DNA from: Burkholderia cenocepacia
GTDB lineage: Bacteria > Pseudomonadota > Gammaproteobacteria > Burkholderiales > Burkholderiaceae
Assembly: GCF_014211915.1 (NCBI RefSeq)
Contig: NZ_CP060040.1
Location: forward strand, 1,922,001 to 1,986,000
Reading direction: 5' to 3'
DNA: 64,000 nt
Positions 8,705 through 16,294 of the stretch are shown here, piece after piece (within the stretch, counting starts at the first letter, position 1; every line of letters starts with the position of its first letter). The notes beneath the pieces were generated by a model. It worked only from the letters and a program-made list of their open reading frames with translations, had not been told where the DNA came from and ran no database searches. A program made the position numbers and the translations under genes.

Positions 8705-9034
8705 ATGGATCGCATCGACATCACCGACCACGGCCGCATCACCGGCCATTTGATCCGCGGCGTCACGCACGCGCAGAAAACCTTCCGCCCGGGCGACTGG
8801 CCCGAGCGCCTCGCGGGCGTCATCACGCTGTTCGTCGGCGAACGGCGGCCCGGCTATCCGTGCGCGCTGTCGCGGCTCGCGATGCCGGTCGTCGACGGCG
8901 GCGTCAAATGCCTGTTCGTGTCCGACGAATTGCGCGCCGTGTGCGCCGATGCGTTCGAGTTCGCGATGCAGTTCGCGGCCGACAATGATTTGCCGGTCGA
9001 GCTCCAGGGCGTGCCCGCGTTGACGGTGCGCTGA
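8705..9034 (+). CDS. DUF3579 family protein
   Basis: 109-residue cytoplasmic protein of a beta-proteobacterial family of unknown function. It matches the family pattern: FRPGDWPERLAGVITLF near the middle, then YPCALSRLAMPVVDGGVKCLFV and the acidic tail FAADNDLPVEL. No membrane segment or known catalytic motif. It starts 25 bp after the response regulator stop on the same strand, so it may be cotranscribed with the carboxylate locus, but nothing in its sequence ties it to that function. The ATG at 8705 has GAGG about 15 bases upstream, a weak signal. Confidence 0.75.
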   Translation: MDRIDITDHGRITGHLIRGVTHAQKTFRPGDWPERLAGVITLFVGERRPGYPCALSRLAMPVVDGGVKCLFVSDELRAVCADAFEFAMQFAADNDLPVELQGVPALTVR

Positions 9035-9056
9035 CGCGTGGGCTGCGGCCGGCGCC

Positions 9057-9902
9057 CTAGGGCACTTCGCCGAACAGCGCTTCGAAACCGTTCTTGCACA
9101 GCCTGAGTAAATCCTCGGGCTCGATCTGCCGGTCGGGCCGCGGAATGTCCGCCGCTGCACGAATGGTGTCGTTCACTTCAGCGAAAAATGCGCCGACGCC
9201 CGCATCGAGGGACCTGCGCTGAGCATCCGACAACGTGGGTTCGAGGCGCTTCCAGACCGGGACAAGCTCGTCCTCGATCGCGCCGCCAAAAAGGAGCATC
9301 GCATCGTGGATGTAAAGCACATCCTGAGCGCGTTTTTCCGGAATCCTGTCGTCACGAATCAGCAGCTTCTGGACCATGAAGCTCACCGGATTGGGGATAC
9401 GTAGGTCGACCAGTGCATCGCCACACCCTGACTCCTCGGCGGGAATCGTCACGAGCCAAGGTTCGTGCAGCAGTATCTCCAGATGGCGCAGCTTCTGTGC
9501 AACAACGCCGGCATTCGCCTCCGTTGCGTCTTGCTCCATCCGCCTCGTGACCTTGTTGCGCCGCAAGGGGCTACCTGTCAGCGGCGTAAGAAATTCTGCG
9601 TAAAACCCGTTGGCTTGCTTGCCGAGGGTGTAACGCATCGCCGGCGGTTTGAACCCGCCGGCGAAATTCGGTTCCTCCTTGAAACCCGCGCTTTCGAGCG
9701 CCTTCTTGATATCTCCTTCGAGTACCTCGCGTTCTGCGTACGCGACGTCGGCATCCTGCGTGAAGATCGGCTTGTGGTCGGGCTTCCAGGCACGCGGCTC
9801 ATACGAATAGAGCCGAAAAGCCCAGCCTCCGATGAAAACGATCCTGGCTCGCCACGGCGCCAACGTCATCGCGAGATTGCTGAAATCGGCCAATTCGCTC
9901 AC
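9057..9902 (-). CDS. Nucleotidyltransferase toxin, AbiEii-like
   Basis: 281-residue protein with the nucleotidyltransferase core motifs IGGWAFRLY (residues 24-32) and TQDADVAYA (48-56, D50 and D52 as likely metal ligands). Such proteins act as toxins in AbiE-type (type IV) toxin-antitoxin and abortive-infection pairs by transferring nucleotides to cellular RNA targets. The GTG start at 9902 overlaps the stop of the upstream antitoxin in its ancestral frame (GTGA), typical coupling of such pairs. Codon use is less GC-biased than in the neighbours, suggesting acquisition by transfer. The gene is complete. The catalytic pattern differs from the classical GSxxL...DxD form, so the exact subfamily is uncertain. 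Confidence 0.72.
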   Translation of the reverse strand: MSELADFSNLAMTLAPWRARIVFIGGWAFRLYSYEPRAWKPDHKPIFTQDADVAYAEREVLEGDIKKALESAGFKEEPNFAGGFKPPAMRYTLGKQANGFYAEFLTPLTGSPLRRNKVTRRMEQDATEANAGVVAQKLRHLEILLHEPWLVTIPAEESGCGDALVDLRIPNPVSFMVQKLLIRDDRIPEKRAQDVLYIHDAMLLFGGAIEDELVPVWKRLEPTLSDAQRRSLDAGVGAFFAEVNDTIRAAADIPRPDRQIEPEDLLRLCKNGFEALFGEVP

Positions 9903-11034
9903 GCACCTTCTCCAGTCACGTCCACGAGCACGCCGTGCTCCAGTTCAGCCGCCTGCTCCGCCCCGCGCGCCGGGTGAGCGGAAACGTCGAGCCAGGTCTG
10001 GATGATGTCCGTGACCGGCAAACCATCGCGGTAGACAACACCCCGCCCAGTGATTGGGGAAAGCCAGGCTGTTGCAAGACGAGATCGGGGCGCTCGCCCT
10101 CTTTGGCCCGACGCAGTGGTCGCCAGTTTTCGGCTTCCATCAGGCTAGGGACCCAGACCGTTGGCGGGACGCCGCTGACATGGCCGACACCGAGTGCATC
10201 GGCCGCGGCAAAAAGGCCGAGCGTGCCGCCCTCATTCTTGAGCACCTTGCGCAACTGGACGTCCGGCGCGGCCGGCACAAGAAACTTCATCGGCACCGCC
10301 GCTGCCTGCCTCAGGTATTCAGCCTTCCAGCGTTGAGCGAGTTTTCGCCGTTGCACGACCTTCAGGAACGGCTTCGTCTCGATGAAACCCTCCTGTTTGA
10401 GCGCATGGATCAGTCGCGTCGCCGTCATTACCGAGACATCGGCGGCACGCGCGAGGTCGGTCGCCGTGGTGTATCGCCGGCCCTCCGCACCGATAAGGTT
10501 CTCTCTCTTGATATCGATCGCGAGCAGGAGCTTGAGCATCCACTGGTTCAGATCCGAGAATGCCAGCCCCGGCTGGACACTGCGACTACGGCTGTAGGAG
10601 CGAGTCGACTGCCCCGGATGCTCGGAAATATCCAGCCCCGGAAACCGGACATATCGCGTTCCGTCGGCCGAGAGTACGGCGAAGGGCTCACGGTCGGCGA
10701 ACTCAGCGTGAAAATCGGCCAATCGCTGGATGAGCGACGGCGGAGCACTGCCGACCCAAATCAGAATCGCGGGCCGCATCTTCTGCCGTTTCGCGTATGC
10801 ACGTGCCTCGAGGAGCGCCTGAGCAAAGAGCGCGGTAACGCGATCAGCACGCCCCTCGTTGAACGTCTTGAGGTTCGCGACGTACGTTTGGCCCTTGTCA
10901 TTGCTCAGGATGAGGTCTCCGACATGATCCTGAGCAATCTCCTCGACCACGCGCCACCCCTCTGCTTTCTCGAACAACGTCCGGAAAGCGTCAAGCGCAA
11001 CGCGCGCCGGCATAGGGTTCGGCAGCGATCTCAT
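9899..11034 (-). pseudogene. AbiEi-like antitoxin/transcriptional regulator, frame broken near its 3' end
   Basis: Regulator-type antitoxin partner of the nucleotidyltransferase. An N-terminal domain (about 1-130) carries GDLILSNDKGQTYVANLK, resembling a degenerate PD-(D/E)XK core; a winged helix-turn-helix follows at about 189-220 (ATDLARAADVSVMTATRLI). From about 10049 the frame reads nonsense, while the -1 frame continues the family ending (VVYRDGLPVTDIIQTWLDV, then SAHPARGAEQAAELEHG) and stops at 9899-9901, overlapping the toxin GTG. One extra G in the run at 10041-10044 would restore one frame of about 378 residues. As read, the broken frame stops near 9916 with a scrambled tail. The start at 11034 is chosen because the operator palindromes lie immediately upstream and the earlier codons are the operator itself. 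It could be a sequencing error. Confidence 0.7.
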
Positions 11035-11042
11035 ATCACACT

Positions 11043-11091
11043 CACTTGGCCAAGTGATATCACTTGGGCGCGTTAAATGACATGGCCATGT
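11043..11091 (-). promoter_or_regulatory. Palindromic operator of the toxin-antitoxin operon
   Basis: Three overlapping or adjacent perfect palindromes sit directly upstream of the antitoxin start: CACTTGGCCAAGTG (11043-11056), CCAAGTGATATCACTTGG (11050-11067) and ACATGGCCATGT (11080-11091). The first two share a CCAAGTG half-site, giving three alternating half-sites. Position and symmetry fit autorepression by the winged-helix antitoxin. Confidence 0.65.
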
Positions 11092-11363
11092 TATGACCAT
11101 CTCGACCGCGCCGCAAGTGTCCCTCGCTCCGACATCGCTTTCACACCGTCATTATTGATGCTCGGCCACCGAGATCCTCTATGCAGGAACCCCACACGGA
11201 TGCAGCCGAGTCGTATGCGAATCGTCAGCCCCCTCAGCCCGACAAGTGTTCCCAGCCGAGCCATCAATAAAATTGATCGTGACGATGAAAATTATGCGTT
11301 TTCCTTGCAGGTCGCCGTGATGCATAGTTGCGTCGTGTTGACGCACCTTTGAGTCTTTCAGTC
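11092..11363. other. Intergenic stretch between the toxin-antitoxin operator and the hydrolase gene
   Basis: About 270 bp with no convincing gene. It is less GC-rich than its surroundings, with an A/T-rich patch near 11268-11300 (AATAAAATTGATC, AAAATTATG) that may hold the hydrolase promoter; no clear -35/-10 pair can be assigned. Confidence 0.4.
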
Positions 11364-12215
11364 ATGAACATGCGAATCGAGCCGTCCGTGCTCGCGAACC
11401 CCGACCTGCAATTTGCGACGCTTTCGTCAGGCATCAGCCTGCCGTATGTCGAGCGGGGCAGCGGTGCGCCGATGGTGTTCGTGCACGGCTCGCTGTGCGA
11501 CTACCGCTACTGGGATCCGCAGCTTGCGGCGCTGTCGGCCCACTACCGCTGCATCGCGCCGAGCCTCAGCCACTACTGGCCGGCCGTCGAAGCGGGCATC
11601 CAGGACGAGTTCAGCTGGCAGAACCACGTCGACGAGCTCGCCGAATTCATCGACGCGCTCGATCTCGGCCCCGTGCACCTGGTCGGCCATTCGCGCGGCG
11701 GCAGCGTCGCGTTCAACGTCGCGCGCCAGCATCCGCACCTCGTCGAATCGCTGACGCTCGCCGATCCGGGCGGCCCGCTCCAGCAGCCGGGCGTGCGCGA
11801 AGCCGCGCTGCCGGCCGCCGCCCTCGCGCTGCGCACGAAGGCCGTGAACCTGATCGAGCAAGGTGAAGTGGAAGCCGGCCTCGAGATGTTCGTCGATTCC
11901 GTGAGCCTGCCCGGCGCATGGAAGAAGAGCACGGCGCGCTTTCGCACGATGGCGATCGACAACGCGAGCACGCTGCCGAAGCAACTGCGCGACCCGCTGC
12001 CCGCGTATTCGCAGCACACGGCTGGCGATATCGCATGCCGCACGCTGCTGATCGACGGCCAGCGCAGCCCGAAGATGTTCCGCCACAACGTCGACACGTT
12101 GTCGCAGTGGATCGGCCATGCGCAACGGCAGACCGTCGCCGGTGCGTCGCACGGGATGAATGCGGCGAGTCCGGCGGTGTTCAACCGTTACGTGCACGAG
12201 TTCGTCGCCGCGTAA
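11364..12215 (+). CDS. Alpha/beta-fold hydrolase
   Basis: 283-residue cytoplasmic serine hydrolase. It has the oxyanion-hole segment FVHGSLCDYRYW, the nucleophile elbow LVGHSRGGSVAF (Ser in GHSRG) and a C-terminal catalytic histidine in GASHGMN; the acid is probably the Asp in LLIDGQRSP. The substrate is not evident; such proteins include esterases, epoxide hydrolases and haloperoxidases. The start is uncertain: ATG 11364 and ATG 11370 are both possible and neither has a good ribosome site. It is the first gene right of the toxin-antitoxin block and returns to the usual high-GC codon pattern. Confidence 0.82.
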   Translation: MNMRIEPSVLANPDLQFATLSSGISLPYVERGSGAPMVFVHGSLCDYRYWDPQLAALSAHYRCIAPSLSHYWPAVEAGIQDEFSWQNHVDELAEFIDALDLGPVHLVGHSRGGSVAFNVARQHPHLVESLTLADPGGPLQQPGVREAALPAAALALRTKAVNLIEQGEVEAGLEMFVDSVSLPGAWKKSTARFRTMAIDNASTLPKQLRDPLPAYSQHTAGDIACRTLLIDGQRSPKMFRHNVDTLSQWIGHAQRQTVAGASHGMNAASPAVFNRYVHEFVAA

Positions 12216-12222
12216 CGCGAGC

Positions 12223-12244
12223 GGGCGGCATGCGCGCCGCCCGG
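12223..12244 (+). terminator. Hairpin terminator between convergent genes
   Basis: CGGGCGGC (12223-12230) and GCCGCCCG (12237-12244) pair around a six-base loop, eight bases after the hydrolase stop, followed by the T-rich stretch CTTCCTCTTTCTT. Confidence 0.6.
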
Positions 12245-12317
12245 CCTTCCTCTTTCTTGCAGAAGCGAAACGTCGCGGGTGCCCGCATCGTTTCGCATCC
12301 CTCTGCATCCGTCTACA

Positions 12318-12758
12318 TTACGCCACCGGCGCCGCCTTGCGCGTCACCGCATCCGGCAACCCGAACACACTGTCGAACGCCCAGTTGTACGTGAACGTGA
12401 AGATCGGGAAGAACACGATCAGCACCGCGTCGTACAGGAACGCCTGCCACAACGACACGTCGAGCCACCACGCGATCAGCGGAATCAGGAACGTCACGAG
12501 CGCGACCTGGAACCCGATCGCATGCACGACGCGCCGCCCGACGGTGCGCGTCGTTTCCGCCCGCCGCCGCTCCCACGCCTCGAACCCGAGGTTGTACAGA
12601 AAATTGACGATGACGCCCGTCGTCGAGATCATCACGCCGAGCAGCCCGCTCGTCGCCGCGCTCGCGCCGCTCAGCATCCCGAGCACCGACGACGCGACGA
12701 GGATGCCGAGCACCTCGAACATCACGACGTAGACTATGCGTCTCTTCCATCCTTGCAT
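12318..12758 (-). CDS. PACE-family efflux transporter (two bacterial transmembrane pair domains)
   Basis: 146-residue inner-membrane protein with four hydrophobic helices arranged as two tandem transmembrane pairs, the architecture of the proteobacterial antimicrobial compound efflux family (AceI-like), which exports biocides such as chlorhexidine. Family landmarks visible are RRIVYVVMFEVLGI at the start of pair one, TTGVIVNFLYNLGFEAWERRR closing it, RVVHAIGFQVALV opening pair two, and FFPIFTFTYNWAFDSVFG closing it. Start ATG 12758 is chosen because it opens the first helix. It is divergent from a LysR gene 101 bp away, the arrangement of AceI and AceR in Acinetobacter. Confidence 0.85.
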   Translation of the reverse strand: MQGWKRRIVYVVMFEVLGILVASSVLGMLSGASAATSGLLGVMISTTGVIVNFLYNLGFEAWERRRAETTRTVGRRVVHAIGFQVALVTFLIPLIAWWLDVSLWQAFLYDAVLIVFFPIFTFTYNWAFDSVFGLPDAVTRKAAPVA

Positions 12759-12859
12759 GACTGACCACCTTCGTTTCGAACCAGGTGGCGAGACTACAGC
12801 GGGCACTGCGTCCGCCAAAGTCAGGTCCTTTCAATTTTTCTGACAGGAGGCGGCCGACC

Positions 12860-13750
12860 ATGCTGACCAGCGATCACATCGACATGCTGCTGACCGTCAT
12901 CGACAAAGGCTCGTTCTCGGCCGCCGCGCGTGCGCTCGGCCGTACGCCGTCGGCGGTCAGCATGGCGATCGCGAACCTCGAGGCCGAGCTCGACCTCGTG
13001 CTGTTCGACCGCGGCACGCGCGAGCCCACGCCGACCGCCGCGATGGCCGCGCTGCTGCCCGATGCGCGCGCGATCGCCGAACGGCTGCATGCGCTGCGTG
13101 CGCATGCGCAGCACTTGTCGGAAGGCGTCGAGGACACGCTGCGGCTCGGGCTCGCGGCCGAAATCGACGGCGTGCCGATTGCGCGCGCGCTGACCGCCGT
13201 GGCCACGAAATATCCGGCGCTCGCGGTCAGCGTCGTCACGGCGCCGCAGGATGCGATCGTCGACGCGCTGCATCGCGGCACCGTCGATCTTTGCGTCGCG
13301 TACGGCGGGCTCGATCTTCATCCGCAGGAACAGATTCACGCGCTGTGGACCGAGACATTGATCGCGGTCGCCGCGCCCGGCCATCCGGCGATTGCCGAAG
13401 CCGCACATCCGGAAGCGATCGAGCGATTGTCGGGGTTTCGGCAGATCGTGATCGCCGATCCGGAGCGGCCGTTGACCGACGTGCGGCCGCTGATCGGCAA
13501 TCGCACGTGGAAGGTCACCGACATGGGCACCGCGATCGCGCTCGTGAAGGCCGGTCATGGCTGGGCGAATTTGCCGGAATCGGTCATCGGCCGGTATGTG
13601 GCCGACGGCGAACTCGCGCCGCTCGTGTTCGCGAACATTCGCAACGGGTTGCCGCTGCCGGTGTATTTGCGGCGGCCGAAGCATACGGGGCTCGGCAAGG
13701 CGGCGAGCGAGCTGGTACGGGCTCTGCGGGCTGAACGCGCCGACACCTGA
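12860..13750 (+). CDS. LysR-family transcriptional regulator next to the PACE gene
   Basis: 296-residue regulator: N-terminal winged helix-turn-helix (SFSAAARALGRTPSAVSMAIANLEAELDLVLFDR, interrupted here only by description) and a C-terminal periplasmic-binding-like effector domain (DTLRLGLAAEIDG to the end). AGGAGG stands ten bases before the ATG at 12860; the frame is open further upstream but without a signal. The shared 101-bp divergent gap with the PACE transporter gene suggests it controls that transporter, possibly induced by the exported compound. This is inference from layout; no operator was identified by eye. Confidence 0.88.
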   Translation: MLTSDHIDMLLTVIDKGSFSAAARALGRTPSAVSMAIANLEAELDLVLFDRGTREPTPTAAMAALLPDARAIAERLHALRAHAQHLSEGVEDTLRLGLAAEIDGVPIARALTAVATKYPALAVSVVTAPQDAIVDALHRGTVDLCVAYGGLDLHPQEQIHALWTETLIAVAAPGHPAIAEAAHPEAIERLSGFRQIVIADPERPLTDVRPLIGNRTWKVTDMGTAIALVKAGHGWANLPESVIGRYVADGELAPLVFANIRNGLPLPVYLRRPKHTGLGKAASELVRALRAERADT

Positions 13751-13942
13751 GCGCCGCCACTGATGACAGCATGCGTCAACTAGCGGGGCGCGCGGCGGGA
13801 CGCCGCCGCACCGCCGGAAGGCGCTGGGTGAAACCGACCGTTAGTTGCGAAACACGGTGCAATGAAGAAGGTGCTTCATCGATTTCCGTGGACGTCGCCT
13901 TCCGTTCCGGCGTGGTCGCTTATCGGCACGTTGCCCGGAAAG

Positions 13943-14356
13943 TCAGCGGATAAGCTGTCCGAAAACCCGCGCCCACGCCGCCCGAAGGCGTCGCGCGCGG
14001 TCTTCGAGGAGATAGGAAGCCGCCAGCGCCAAGAGACCTGAAATTACCCCGGTCACGATGTGCTCGACATAGGGAATACGGTAATGACTCGTGTGCGAGT
14101 AAGCGTCGCCCAGCGTCGTCAGGACGCCAACGACCAGCGCATTGCCGTATCGATGCACGTAGAGTTTCCCCACCGGCGTGAAAGTCAGAAGTACCGCCAG
14201 GAGTCCGGTCAGCAGACCCGTATGAAATGCGATGGTCCAGTGGGGGAGGCTGGTGATGTTTCCCCAACTCCCCGGCATGCAGGTCATGCACGCAGTGGTT
14301 GGCTGCCAGAAACGCTGGACGAACAGCCTGACGCGGTGCTTCCACTCGGTTGACAT
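13943..14356 (-). CDS. Small membrane protein of unknown function
   Basis: 137 residues with three likely transmembrane helices (about 42-60, 72-88 and 100-117) and a basic C-terminus (EDRARRLRAAWARVFG). An N-terminal pair of cysteines (CMTCMPG) may be functional. I do not recognise the family. A GGGA stretch about seven bases upstream supports the ATG at 14356. It ends 193 bp from the LysR gene and stands alone on the minus strand. Confidence 0.6.
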   Translation of the reverse strand: MSTEWKHRVRLFVQRFWQPTTACMTCMPGSWGNITSLPHWTIAFHTGLLTGLLAVLLTFTPVGKLYVHRYGNALVVGVLTTLGDAYSHTSHYRIPYVEHIVTGVISGLLALAASYLLEDRARRLRAAWARVFGQLIR

Positions 14357-14654
14357 GATGCGTTCCCATCAATGCCGTCGCCACGGCCGGCGCCGCCACA
14401 CGTATCGTTGAAGCAGTTTCCCAACGGTTGACGAGCCTGCCGCCGTCGCCCCGGGATGGTCGGCTGTCCGCCGAAGAGACCCGGCAATCACCTGGACATG
14501 GGGAAATACTACTCCACGATCAAATGGCCGCTGTGTCGACCGAGACCGGAATTCGACACTTGCTTCTATCGGCGCGACCCCGTCCGCGACGCGCATCGAA
14601 CGATGCCCTTGCACGCGAAGTCGACGACGGGCGCCCTGAAGCGCGACGACCCAT
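14357..14654. other. Intergenic stretch between the membrane protein gene and the efflux operon terminator
   Basis: About 300 bp with several short open frames on both strands but none with a convincing ribosome site, codon pattern or recognisable protein. Presumably contains the promoter of the leftward membrane protein gene. Confidence 0.35.
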
Positions 14655-14698
14655 AAAAGAACCCCGGCATGCAGACCTGAGCCTGCATGCCGGGGTTC
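14655..14698 (-). terminator. Strong terminator of the llpE-ceoAB-opcM operon
   Basis: Perfect 18-bp inverted repeat: AAGAACCCCGGCATGCAG (14655-14672), eight-base loop, and its complement at 14681-14698. Read leftward it ends in TTCTTTTAT, a T-tract right after the stem. It lies 44 bp past the opcM stop. Confidence 0.85.
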
Positions 14699-14742
14699 TT
14701 CGCTTCACGGTGGGCAAGCGACGAATCGCCCGCCGTTCGCGC

Positions 14743-16284
14743 TTACCGCGCAGCTACGTCAGCCTTGCCAGACGCCACATCACCCACCGCCGTCGGCGCC
14801 GGCGCATTCCCCCACCCGCCGCCCAGCGCGCGGATCAGGTTGACGGTCGACACCGCCTGCGCCCCCGTCAACTGGTTCGCCTGCAACTGCGATTGCAACA
14901 CCGACCGCTCGCTGTCGATCACGTCGAGATACGCGACCTCACCTTCCTGATATTGCGTGCGCGACAACGTCGCCGCCCGACGCGACGCGTTGACGGCCGC
15001 CTCCTGCGCGCGGATCTGATCATCGAGCAAACGCAGATCAGCAAGATTGTCCTCGACCTCGCGGAACGCGACGAGCACCTGCTGCCGGTAGTTCGCGACC
15101 TGCTCGTCGTACTGCGCGCGCGCCTGCTGCACGCCGGCCGCCCGCCGCCCGCCGTCGAACAGCGGCAGCGTCAGCGCGGTGCCGGCGAACGGCCCGAGCA
15201 GGAACGTGCGGCTCGACCACAGGAACAGGTTGCCGAGCGTCGACGCTTCATAGCCGAACGACCCGGTGATATCGAGCTTCGGGAAGTACGCCGACTTCGC
15301 GAGCCCGATCCGCGCGTTCGCGGCCGCCATCGCGCGCTCGGCCGCCGACACGTCCGGGCGGCGTTCGAGCAGCGCGGACGGCAGGCCCGGCGGAATCTTC
15401 ACCGCGACCGGCACGATCGGCGTTTCCTTGAACGCGAAATCCGCGGGCGCCTTGCCGAGCAGAATGGCCAGCGCATGCTCGGACGCCGCGCGCCGGCGCG
15501 CGACGCCGACCGCATCGGCCTGCGCGCTCGCCAGTTCGTTCTTCGCGCGCGACACGTCGAGCTCGCTGATGTCGCCTTCGTTGAAGCGGCGCTGCACAAG
15601 CTTCAGCGCCTGCTCGCGCAACTCCACCGTGCGGCGGTACAGGTCCTGATCCGAATCGAGCTGGCGCAGTTCGAAGTAGTTCTGCGCGACGTCGGCCTGC
15701 AACGCGAGCTGCACCGAGCGGAACAGCGCTTCGCTCTGCGCCTGGTCGGCACGCGACGCCTCGACGTTGCGGCCGACGCGGCCGAACAGGTCGGCTTCGT
15801 ACGACACCGTGCCCTGCGCGCGCCACAGCGTCGCGTTGGTCGGGCCGGTGCCCTGCGGCTGGAACTGCGACGCCGACGACAGCCCCTCGCGCGTCGGCCC
15901 GAAACCGGCGCCGACCTGCGGGAACCATTGCGAGCGCGCCGAACGGGTCGCCGCACGCGCTTCCTCGACCCGCGCGGCCGCGGCCTTCAGGTTCTGGTTC
16001 GCGGCGAGCGCCTGCGTCTCGAGCGAATCGAGCACCGGGTCGCCGAACACCTTCCACCATTCGCCGCGATGTTCGCCGTCCGCCGGCTCGGCCGTCTTCC
16101 ACGTGCCGGCCTGCTCGCCGGCGGCGAGGGTCGGCGCTTCCTTGAACGCGGCGGGCGCCGCCGCGTCCGGACGCTTGTAGTCGGGGCCGACCGCGCACGC
16201 GGCGAGCAGCGTCGCGAGCAGGGTGCTCGCGGCCGCCACCTTCGCGAAGCGCATCAGGCCGTTCGTGTTGTGCAAGTTATTCAT
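14743..16284 (-). CDS. opcM: Outer-membrane efflux lipoprotein OpcM (NodT/OprM family)
   Basis: 513-residue outer-membrane channel of a tripartite RND pump. Signal peptide with lipobox LLAAC (Cys30), then the two repeated outer-membrane efflux domains with family motifs QWFPQVG, FPKLDITGSFGYE, TLPLFDGGRR and ALGGGW near the end. The start at 16284 is chosen for GAGGACC just upstream; it lies 10 bp after the ceoB stop. Last gene of the operon, followed by a strong terminator. Assignment to CeoAB-OpcM rests on the neighbouring llpE and divergent ceoR, an arrangement known from B. cenocepacia (and BpeEF-OprC in B. pseudomallei). Confidence 0.9.
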   Translation of the reverse strand: MNNLHNTNGLMRFAKVAAASTLLATLLAACAVGPDYKRPDAAAPAAFKEAPTLAAGEQAGTWKTAEPADGEHRGEWWKVFGDPVLDSLETQALAANQNLKAAAARVEEARAATRSARSQWFPQVGAGFGPTREGLSSASQFQPQGTGPTNATLWRAQGTVSYEADLFGRVGRNVEASRADQAQSEALFRSVQLALQADVAQNYFELRQLDSDQDLYRRTVELREQALKLVQRRFNEGDISELDVSRAKNELASAQADAVGVARRRAASEHALAILLGKAPADFAFKETPIVPVAVKIPPGLPSALLERRPDVSAAERAMAAANARIGLAKSAYFPKLDITGSFGYEASTLGNLFLWSSRTFLLGPFAGTALTLPLFDGGRRAAGVQQARAQYDEQVANYRQQVLVAFREVEDNLADLRLLDDQIRAQEAAVNASRRAATLSRTQYQEGEVAYLDVIDSERSVLQSQLQANQLTGAQAVSTVNLIRALGGGWGNAPAPTAVGDVASGKADVAAR

Positions 16285-16294
16285 TTTCTGGTCC

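Noticed and set aside
14428..14656. Short frames between the membrane protein gene and the operon terminator
   Set aside because: No ribosome sites, no recognisable protein, partly overlapping the terminator stem.
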